In this document: positions 1 to 6,729 of the stretch, in pieces | How the letters are laid out: each line of letters starts with the position of its first letter | Numbering within the stretch: position 1 is the first letter of the stretch | Notes under the pieces: model-generated | Databases searched by the model: none | The model's input: the letters and a program-made list of their open reading frames with translations, nothing else | Told to the model about the DNA's origin: nothing | Made by a program: the position numbers and the translations under genes | Origin: Cyclobacteriaceae bacterium | GTDB lineage: Bacteria > Bacteroidota > Bacteroidia > Cytophagales > Cyclobacteriaceae | Length of the DNA stretch: 64,000 nt | Reading direction: 5' to 3' | Assembly: GCA_026129485.1 (NCBI GenBank) | Contig: JAHCHY010000001.1 | Location: forward strand, 1 to 64,000

Positions 1-2
1 AG

Positions 3-131
3 GGGCTGGAAAACGGGTTTTTCACGTTGACCGGGAAGCCTAAAGATTTTAGTTTTATGAGGACTGAACTCAATTGTTACTATAAAAGACGATTCCAACA
101 AGCCGGCCACGTTATATGCCATCACAACTAA
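3..131 (+). CDS. possible 3' end of an unidentified gene entering from the left edge
   Basis: One plus-strand frame is open from the window edge to a TAA at 129-131 (42 codons). It has a plausible amino-acid mix, ending Y-Y-K-R-R-F-Q-Q-A-G-H-V-I-C-H-H-N. No family was recognised, and the stretch is short enough to be open by chance. The following 132-237 shows no gene; the tracrRNA gene begins at its right end. Treat as a weak call that needs the sequence to the left. Confidence 0.2.
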   Translation, partial: GLENGFFTLTGKPKDFSFMRTELNCYYKRRFQQAGHVICHHN

Positions 132-237
132 TTATCCCTTTCGGAAAGGGAAGAAATCCATTGGGAAAGTTTACAGAAACTGAAAGCTTTTGCAGGCCTA
201 TTTTTTCAGACTTGACGTTTCTTGTGAAGTAGTAAAA

Positions 238-310
238 TGAAAAAGGCGAGTTGCCCCGCCTTAAATGTTTTCACAACGGAATAATCCTTATTGTGATTTG
301 CTTTCAGGTG
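238..310 (-). ncRNA. tracrRNA of the type II-C CRISPR-Cas9 system
   Basis: The plus-strand bases 291-307 (TTGTGATTTGCTTTCAG) are identical to bases 2-18 of the CRISPR repeat read in its crRNA sense. An RNA read from the minus strand therefore carries a perfect 17-nt anti-repeat, with a possible G-U pair one base further. After it comes GGATTATTCC, which can form a small nexus-like hairpin, then a linker, then a GC-rich hairpin (257-260 with 245-248) followed by a T run, which is a typical tracrRNA 3' end. The gene lies directly upstream of cas9 and is divergent from it. The exact 5' end is not visible; 310-320 is a guess, because pairing weakens beyond base 18 of the repeat. Confidence 0.82.
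240..262 (-). terminator. terminator hairpin of the tracrRNA
   Basis: Read on the minus strand, AAGGCG (262-257) pairs with CGCCTT (248-243) around a GC-rich loop and is followed by TTTTT (244-240). This gives both the last tracrRNA stem and a rho-independent stop. Confidence 0.6.
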
Positions 311-343
311 TAAAAATGTGAAATTATTATAAAACAAGGTAGT

Positions 344-3300
344 ATGAGCAAAAAAATTCTTGGACTGGATTTAGGGACTAATTCAATTGGCTGGGCTTTG
401 GTTGATAAAAATAACCAGCAAATCCTCGGAATGGGAAGTCGTATCATTCCTATGGGAACCGATAAACAAGACTATGAAAAAGGAGTTGGAATAACCAAAA
501 ATGCTGACAGGAGAACAAAGCGGACTATCCGTAAAATGAATAAGCGGTATAAGCTTCGCAGGAATAAGTTGCTTTATATTCTTCACGAATTGGGAATGTT
601 GCCTGAACATTTTCAATTTAAAAATGGCATTCCTGAACCAACAAAATTGCAAGAATTGGAATTGCTCCCTATAAAAAGGAGAAGGGAGTACGATGAAAAT
701 GGAAAAAGAAAAGATAGGATATATAAGAACGGAAAAAGAGTTGAACAAGGGCCTAATTCTATAATTAACTACGAGTTACGAGTCAAAGCATTGAATACTG
801 CTATTGAATTGAAAGACTATGGAAAAATCTTATATCAATTCAATCAACTAAGAGGCTATGCAGGAGGAAATAACGATGATGATACCAAAACAAAAAAAGA
901 AGATGATGCTGACGAAGAAGCAACAGCAAAAAGATATGAGGTACTTACTCAAAAGGTAACGATTTCCGAAGTAGGAAAATCAGATGAGACTTTTAAAGTT
1001 CGGGGTGGTACAAATAAAGGGCAAGAACTTCCTAAATACAACGTAACAATTATACTTGATGATGAGGAAATAGAAGGTGAAACTGAACTGCAAAACCTGG
1101 AAGATAAAGTTGGAAAAGAAGAAGAATTAGAAATCAGGATCAAGCGAAATAAAAAAGGTGAAACAACATCTGTAATTTTTGCATTGCCTCAAAAAACGAA
1201 TTGGCGTAAACAAATGGAGGCTACGGAAGAGATACTTAAAAATGAGAAATTGTCTATAAGCCAACTTCTCCTTAAAGACTTAGACCAAAATAAATGGACT
1301 AAAATCAGAAACCGGGTCGTTCTTCGCAATCGCTATCAGGAAGAGTTTGATAAAATATGGGAAACTCAAAGCAAGAAGTATTCTTTTCTAAATAACTGCC
1401 CAAAAGAAACATTGGAAAAGATTGCAGCTTATATTTTTCCGGGCAAAAGCGAATCTCAAGAAAAACTACGAAAAGAAGCCATAGATAGTGGCTTAAAGCA
1501 CATTATCAGAAATCAGGTAATTTATTATCAACGTCCGTTAAAACCACAAACCGAACTCATCAGTAAATGTCTGTTTGAAAAAGCGGAAACTGTATTGGCA
1601 AACTCCCACCCGCTTTTCCAAGAGTTCAGGTGTTGGGATCAAATCAATAGAATGTATGTTACTTCTAAGAAGGAAGTTTGGAGTGAGAAAAAGAATAAAA
1701 ATATACTTCAATACACTGACAGGTTCTTGACTAATGAAGAAAAGAAAGAGATATACAACAAACTACAGACTCAAAAACAATTAGGTTTTTCAGAAGTTGC
1801 CAAGATAGTTAAACTCAAAAATGACAAAACCGAATATCTGAACGGTCTGAATGTAAAAGCCAAGTTAAAAGGCTGCGATACCACAATAGCAATCAAGAAA
1901 ATATTTAGTGAACATTTTGAAACGCTTTACTCGCAAGATAATGACATTGTAACAAAAATATGGAAAGCTATTTTTGACAATGCAAATAATGGAAATGAGT
2001 ACGACCCAAAAAGCCTCAAAGTTTCTTCTATTTCAGAAGTTCTAAAACCGTTAAATAATGATGAGCTTGCCACCGAATTGGCATTGAAGTTTGCACAAAA
2101 CATTAAGTTCCCAAGAAAATACGCAAGCCTTTCCGAAAAGGCTGTCCTAAATATCTTGCCGCTGATGCAGTTAAATCCAATCAATGTTCCCGATAGAGTA
2201 AAACAAACGTTCAATTTAATTCAAACAGGAGAAATAGCCGATGGTTTTCCGATAGAACAATTAGAAGATTATGTTATTGGTTTTATTGAGCAAAATCCAA
2301 ATGCCATTGAAATAGGTGGGTTGATGTATGCCTTTGCAAGTTCTTTGGTATATGGAAAACATACCAAGGAAAGCATAAAACCTCAAATCAAAAATTACCA
2401 CGAAATACAGTATATAGAACGAAGTCTCAGAAATCCTATCGTTTCGCAATTGGCTAATGAAACAATGCAAATTATCAAAGCTTTGTGGAAACAATATAAG
2501 TTCAATCCCGAAGAACTCGAAATACGAGTAGAGCTTGCAAGGGATTTAAAAAACAGTGCGGCAGAAAGAGATAAAATATACAAGGCTCAGATAAAAAACA
2601 ATAAAATCAATGATTCTGTAAAGAAGAAACTTGAAGAATCAAAAATTCCGACTACTGATGAAAATGTCTTGAAATATAAATTGTATGAACAACAAAAATT
2701 TAAATCCCCATATTCAGGAGATACGATGGAAGTGTCATCATTTGACCAATATGAAATTGATCACATCATTCCCAAGTCAAGATATTTTGACGATTCCTTT
2801 TCAAACAAAGTGTTGGTTGAAGGATTCCTAAATGAAGAAAAAAGTAACAGAACTGCTTGGGAATATATCTCTCAACAAAATTCAAAATATAAAATCCAAG
2901 ATACTTCGGCTTATGTAAAACATGTAAACGACAATTTTTTCGGTAGAAAAAAGAAAAATCTACTCCTTGAAAAAATACCAACCAACCCTGTAGAACGCCA
3001 AATAAAAGACACACAATACATCTCGATAGCTGTTAAAAATGAATTGGCAAAAATTGTTGGAAGTGATAATGTAAAAACAAGCACAGGTGAGGTAACCAGC
3101 TTTTTAAGAAGTCGCTGGGGATTGAGAAAACTGTTTATGGAGCTTACCGAAGCCAGATTCAGACAAATGGGATTATGGGACATCAATCCAGAAACAGGTA
3201 AACCAAATACTGAATGGGTACAGAAGTATTTTGACAAAGAAAAGAAAAAGCATATTTACGAAATTAAGGACTGGAGCAAACGATACGACAACCGACATCA

Positions 3301-4747
3301 CGCTATTGATGCTCTGGTGGTCGCATTAACCGAGCAGAGCCATATTCAAAGGTTGAACAACCTTAACAAGTATCTTCAGGATGAGCTCACAAAACGAAAA
3401 GACGAGTTTAAAATAGCAGTGAAAGAAGATGAGAATATTTTAGAGGCATTCTTCAACCTTGAAGCACCCCGAAGAGAAGAAATACAAAAGCAAATAGAAA
3501 GCTCAAGACACTTTGAAGTACCATTCGACAATTTGATAGAACAAGCAAAAGCGCATTTAGAGGCGATGACTGTTTCTATAAAGCCAAAAGACAAACTCGG
3601 AATCAAAAAAGATGATAAAGGCAACGTTCAACTAAAAATAAGAGGGGCTTTACATAAAGAAATTTATTACGGAAAACTTAATGGAAAAGACACTAAGACA
3701 ATAGAACTTCATAAACTAACTGCAAAGGACATATCAAAGGTTATTGATGAGGTTCTCAAAAAAGAAATTGATACTCATAGGAAAAAATATGAATCAATGA
3801 AGGAGGCCTTTACAGGCGAGGGATTGAGAGCGTTTAACGAAAGCAGATTCCAGAGAAAGAAACCAACCAAATTAAAACCCCCTGTTTACAAAGTAAAAGT
3901 ATGGTATAGCGCCAAAGAAGATGAAGAAAGTACATTACAAAGGCTTTATGATGACAATGAAAAGCTGAGCGTTGTAACGGGTGACAATTACCTTTTCTTG
4001 GTAGTGGAGAAAGAGGATAAAAATGAAAAAGAAAGGTTATTTGATATTGTTTCGCTTTATGATTCTGTTTCGCTCGCTAATAATTCTTTGAAAGAGAATA
4101 ATGTCGATTTCAAACGAAAAATTGTGGCAAACGGAATTGAAGAAATTCAAAAAGAGTTAAAACAAGAGATTTTTGAATTTCAAAAAGAATTGGAGCAAAA
4201 AATTCCTAAAGCAAAAGGAAAGAAAAAAGAACAATTACAAACACAACTCCAAGAAATAGATGAAAATTTCAAATTGAAATTACTATTCACACTTCAACAA
4301 AACGATTTGGTTTACTTCCCTGAAAGTTCGGAGGACACCGTTTTGAATTTTAACAACGATGAACTCAAGGAGTGGCTTTCAAAACCTGACAACAAAAAGA
4401 AATTTAGTCAAAGAATTTATAAGGTTGTAAAATTTGACAAGTCAAAAACAGCTCATTTCATTCCTCATAATTATGCGAATGCGATAACCGTTTCGAAAGA
4501 TTTAACAGAAGCACAAAAAGAGGCATTAAAAAAACAATATGCTGACAGAAAAATCCCTAAAAAGGAATTGAACTTTGTTGAATATGGTTCTTACCGAGAT
4601 TGCTCTCCCTATGAATCTGGAGAAAAGTTTGTCGGGAGTGTTACAGAAACAAACAGGCAAAAGAAGAAAGAGCAGAAGTTGACTAAAATCCAAGAAACCT
4701 GTATTAAACTTCATATTGACTGGCTTGGAAACATCAGATTAGCATAA
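344..4747 (+). CDS. cas9: CRISPR-associated endonuclease Cas9, large type II-C form (1467 aa)
   Basis: RNA-guided DNA nuclease that cuts DNA matching the spacer, using crRNA plus tracrRNA. Visible parts in order: RuvC-I with Asp9 in G-L-D-L-G-T-N-S; an arginine-rich bridge helix at about residues 53-75; an acidic linker near 175-197 followed by a lysine/glutamate-rich insertion to about 290; RuvC-II with Glu730 in I-R-V-E-L-A-R; HNH with Asp806-His807 in D-H-I-I-P and a downstream N-K-V-L; RuvC-III with His986 and Asp989 in H-H-A-I-D-A. All nuclease residues are present, so the enzyme looks active. It is much longer than the roughly 1000-1100 aa of Neisseria-type II-C Cas9; long forms with 47-bp repeats are known in Bacteroidota. 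The gene is clearly more AT-rich than the genes after it. The start at 344 gives the complete RuvC-I motif. Confidence 0.98.
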   Translation: MSKKILGLDLGTNSIGWALVDKNNQQILGMGSRIIPMGTDKQDYEKGVGITKNADRRTKRTIRKMNKRYKLRRNKLLYILHELGMLPEHFQFKNGIPEPTKLQELELLPIKRRREYDENGKRKDRIYKNGKRVEQGPNSIINYELRVKALNTAIELKDYGKILYQFNQLRGYAGGNNDDDTKTKKEDDADEEATAKRYEVLTQKVTISEVGKSDETFKVRGGTNKGQELPKYNVTIILDDEEIEGETELQNLEDKVGKEEELEIRIKRNKKGETTSVIFALPQKTNWRKQMEATEEILKNEKLSISQLLLKDLDQNKWTKIRNRVVLRNRYQEEFDKIWETQSKKYSFLNNCPKETLEKIAAYIFPGKSESQEKLRKEAIDSGLKHIIRNQVIYYQRPLKPQTELISKCLFEKAETVLANSHPLFQEFRCWDQINRMYVTSKKEVWSEKKNKNILQYTDRFLTNEEKKEIYNKLQTQKQLGFSEVAKIVKLKNDKTEYLNGLNVKAKLKGCDTTIAIKKIFSEHFETLYSQDNDIVTKIWKAIFDNANNGNEYDPKSLKVSSISEVLKPLNNDELATELALKFAQNIKFPRKYASLSEKAVLNILPLMQLNPINVPDRVKQTFNLIQTGEIADGFPIEQLEDYVIGFIEQNPNAIEIGGLMYAFASSLVYGKHTKESIKPQIKNYHEIQYIERSLRNPIVSQLANETMQIIKALWKQYKFNPEELEIRVELARDLKNSAAERDKIYKAQIKNNKINDSVKKKLEESKIPTTDENVLKYKLYEQQKFKSPYSGDTMEVSSFDQYEIDHIIPKSRYFDDSFSNKVLVEGFLNEEKSNRTAWEYISQQNSKYKIQDTSAYVKHVNDNFFGRKKKNLLLEKIPTNPVERQIKDTQYISIAVKNELAKIVGSDNVKTSTGEVTSFLRSRWGLRKLFMELTEARFRQMGLWDINPETGKPNTEWVQKYFDKEKKKHIYEIKDWSKRYDNRHHAIDALVVALTEQSHIQRLNNLNKYLQDELTKRKDEFKIAVKEDENILEAFFNLEAPRREEIQKQIESSRHFEVPFDNLIEQAKAHLEAMTVSIKPKDKLGIKKDDKGNVQLKIRGALHKEIYYGKLNGKDTKTIELHKLTAKDISKVIDEVLKKEIDTHRKKYESMKEAFTGEGLRAFNESRFQRKKPTKLKPPVYKVKVWYSAKEDEESTLQRLYDDNEKLSVVTGDNYLFLVVEKEDKNEKERLFDIVSLYDSVSLANNSLKENNVDFKRKIVANGIEEIQKELKQEIFEFQKELEQKIPKAKGKKKEQLQTQLQEIDENFKLKLLFTLQQNDLVYFPESSEDTVLNFNNDELKEWLSKPDNKKKFSQRIYKVVKFDKSKTAHFIPHNYANAITVSKDLTEAQKEALKKQYADRKIPKKELNFVEYGSYRDCSPYESGEKFVGSVTETNRQKKKEQKLTKIQETCIKLHIDWLGNIRLA

Positions 4748-4751
4748 TTTC

Positions 4752-5369
4752 ATGCAACCCAACCAAACATACCACCTCTACACCCACGCCAACGGCTCAG
4801 AAAACCTCTTTCGTAACAAAGAGAACTATCACTATTTCCTGAAACGCTACAAAGAGTTTGTTCCACCTGTAGCTGATACCCTGGCGTACTGCCTGATGCC
4901 CAATCATCTTCACCTGCTGGTGCGGGTTAAGAGCGAGGCGGAACTGAAGGAGTTTTTTAAAAATAAAAGAAAAGACCTGTCAGGTCTTTCTGGCGCGGAT
5001 AAACAAGACCTGTCAGGTCTTGAACGCCTTACCGTCTTACAATTCAGCCATCTCTTCAACGCCTACACCAAAGCGTATAATAAAGTTTACAATCGAAGAG
5101 GTTCGCTTTTTATCCGCGCCTTCAAACGAAAAGAAATCACCAGCGACAGGTACTTTACAACCGTTATCCAGTATATACACACCAACCCGGTTAAGGACGG
5201 CTTTGTAAAACAGCATACCGACTGGCTGTGGAGCTCATACCACGATTTTCTCTTACCCAAGCTCACACCCACGCAACAAGAAGTAGTCAACTGGTTTGGC
5301 AACCGGCAACAGTTTATCCTGAATCATCAGCAACCATTTAGCTATTCACCTGAAATAACATTTGTATGA
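4752..5369 (+). CDS. REP-associated tyrosine transposase (RAYT, Y1/HUH) inside the cas operon
   Basis: A 205-aa single-strand DNA transposase of the IS200-like Y1 superfamily. It shows the metal-binding HUH motif (His52-Leu-His54 in M-P-N-H-L-H-L-L-V) and the RAYT signature Y-I-H-T-N-P with probable catalytic Tyr141. RAYTs act on REP palindromes rather than on their own insertion sequence ends. The gene starts 4 bp after the cas9 stop, and its TGA overlaps the cas1 ATG (ATGA at 5366-5369), so it is co-transcribed and probably translationally coupled with cas9, cas1 and cas2. Residues 74-91 (K-D-L-S-G-L ... Q-D-L-S-G-L-E) are an extra loop encoded by two copies of a palindrome. No IS ends are visible between the genes. 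The alternative is a passenger element that landed between cas genes, but the tight junctions argue for a settled operon member. Confidence 0.9.
   Translation: MQPNQTYHLYTHANGSENLFRNKENYHYFLKRYKEFVPPVADTLAYCLMPNHLHLLVRVKSEAELKEFFKNKRKDLSGLSGADKQDLSGLERLTVLQFSHLFNAYTKAYNKVYNRRGSLFIRAFKRKEITSDRYFTTVIQYIHTNPVKDGFVKQHTDWLWSSYHDFLLPKLTPTQQEVVNWFGNRQQFILNHQQPFSYSPEITFV
4971..5022 (+). repeat. pair of REP-like palindromes within the RAYT coding region
   Basis: The 17-bp sequence AAGACCTGTCAGGTCTT occurs twice in the same orientation. Each copy is a perfect palindrome around a central T, extended to 19 bp by flanking complementary bases (4971-4989 and 5004-5022). The centres are 33 bp apart, so both copies are read in the same frame, giving D-L-S-G-L. 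Such paired palindromes are the usual substrate form of RAYT transposases. I also believe GACCTGTCAGGT-type palindromes are widespread in Bacteroidota genomes; that is recollection, not shown here. Confidence 0.85.
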
Positions 5370-6298
5370 TTAAACGTACACTCTATTTCGGCAACCCTGC
5401 TTATCTGAGCACCCACCTGGAGCAATTAGTAGTGCGCCTCCCCGAAGTGGAGAAGAACGATACCCTGCCCGACAGCTTTAAAAAAGAAGCACAGGCCACT
5501 ATCCCCATCGAAGATATTGGCGTGGTTATGCTCGATCACCAGCGCATTACTATTTCGCAGGCGCTGCTGGCCAAGCTGTTGCAAAACAATGCAGCCGTAA
5601 TTACATGCGACAATACCCACCACCCTACCGGGCTGTTGCTTAACTTAGACGGTAATTCTTTACAGAGTCAACGCTTCAAAGCCCAGATTGAAGCGAGTGA
5701 GCCGTTGAAGAAACAATTGTGGCAACAGACCATTAAAACAAAAATACAAAACCAGGCCGCTTTGCTTGGCTCGCAAGGTTACGATACCACAAACATGAAG
5801 CACTGGGCAGATTCGGTACGCTCGGGCGATCCTGAAAATTTAGAAGGGCGTGCATCAGCCTGGTATTGGTCAAAACTATTTGGGCCTAAGCTGGCATTTA
5901 TCCGCGATCGTGAGGGCGACCCGCCCAATAATTTACTCAACTATGCCTATGCAATTCTGCGTGCCTGTGTGGCCCGCGCGCTGGTAGGTTCGGGGTTGTT
6001 ACCTACGCTGGGCATCTTTCATCGCAATCAATACAATGCCTATTGCTTAGCCGATGATGTAATGGAACCGTACCGGCCCATTGCCGACAAACTGGTACTA
6101 AGCATAATAAAGGAGTGGAGCATGAACACCGACCTTACTCCCGATGTAAAGAAAGCCCTGTTGCGCCTGCCAGTGGTTGATGTAACCATAGGTGGTGAAA
6201 CCAGTCCCCTGATGATTGCCTTGCAGCGTACCAGCGCTTCGCTGGCGCAATGCTACTTAGGCGAAAGTCGCAAGCTGGTGTACCCGCTGCTTACCTGA
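5366..6298 (+). CDS. cas1: CRISPR-associated endonuclease Cas1 (type II)
   Basis: A 310-aa metal-dependent integrase subunit that, with Cas2, inserts new spacers into the array. The expected catalytic triad is visible: Glu160 in N-L-E-G-R-A-S, His219 in G-I-F-H-R-N, and Glu234 in A-D-D-V-M-E-P-Y-R-P. The length and the A-D-D-x-M-E-P-Y-R-P segment fit the type II Cas1 branch. The start overlaps the stop of the transposase gene by ATGA and the stop is 2 bp before cas2. GC content is visibly higher than in cas9 and like the chromosomal genes further right. Confidence 0.96.
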   Translation: MIKRTLYFGNPAYLSTHLEQLVVRLPEVEKNDTLPDSFKKEAQATIPIEDIGVVMLDHQRITISQALLAKLLQNNAAVITCDNTHHPTGLLLNLDGNSLQSQRFKAQIEASEPLKKQLWQQTIKTKIQNQAALLGSQGYDTTNMKHWADSVRSGDPENLEGRASAWYWSKLFGPKLAFIRDREGDPPNNLLNYAYAILRACVARALVGSGLLPTLGIFHRNQYNAYCLADDVMEPYRPIADKLVLSIIKEWSMNTDLTPDVKKALLRLPVVDVTIGGETSPLMIALQRTSASLAQCYLGESRKLVYPLLT

Positions 6299-6300
6299 AT

Positions 6301-6639
6301 ATGAAAACGGAACGACTAAACGCATACCGGATTATGTGGATAATGGTTTTGTTCGATCTGCCCACCGAAACCAAAAAGGATCGGAAAAACTACACCGACT
6401 TTCGCAAAAAGATGATGAAAGACGGGTTTAACATGTTTCAGTTCAGCGCCTACCTGCGCCATTGCGCCAGTCGCGAAAACATGGAAGTGCACCTGAAAAG
6501 GATTAAAAAGAACCTGCCGCCCAAGGGCCATGTGGGTATTTTAACCGTTACCGACAAGCAATTTGGCATGATGCAGATTTTTTTCGGCAGGGAAGAAAAG
6601 CCAAAAGCCCCAATACCAGAACAGTTGGAACTGTTTTGA
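6301..6639 (+). CDS. cas2: CRISPR-associated protein Cas2
   Basis: A 112-aa structural partner of Cas1 in spacer acquisition. The N-terminal beta strand with its conserved Asp (M-V-L-F-D-L-P, Asp19) and the overall length fit type II Cas2. An earlier in-frame ATG exists at 6250, but it lies inside cas1 and adds 17 residues unlike Cas2; the ATG at 6301, two bases after the cas1 stop, is preferred. It is the last cas gene; the array begins 90 bp later. Confidence 0.94.
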   Translation: MKTERLNAYRIMWIMVLFDLPTETKKDRKNYTDFRKKMMKDGFNMFQFSAYLRHCASRENMEVHLKRIKKNLPPKGHVGILTVTDKQFGMMQIFFGREEKPKAPIPEQLELF

Positions 6640-6654
6640 TATGGGGCTTGGGGA

Positions 6655-6729
6655 TAGACTGCATACTGCATTTTTCGATCCTGATTTTAAAGCTAATTCT
6701 TTGATAGTGAACACTTTTGAGTAGGGTAC
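6655..6729. other. cas2-array junction with degenerate inverted pieces of the CRISPR repeat
   Basis: Between cas2 and the first repeat there is TTCTTTGATAG (6697-6707), an exact 11-base match to the repeat in the opposite orientation. Near 6657-6669 AGACTGCATACTG is a near match to the end of the repeat, again inverted. The 11-mer is perfectly complementary to bases 6742-6752 inside the first repeat, so a hairpin with a 34-nt loop can form. Transcription in the crRNA sense runs from the array into this region, so this may fold at the 3' end of the precursor crRNA, or it may be a decayed repeat. Confidence 0.5.

Noticed and set aside
383-3624. Open frames on the minus strand within cas9
   Set aside because: They are shadow frames of a full-length, motif-complete cas9; no protein features or spacing support them.
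6250-6300. Longer cas2 start overlapping cas1
   Set aside because: The extra 17 residues are read from cas1 coding sequence in another frame and are not Cas2-like; the ATG at 6301 directly follows the cas1 stop.
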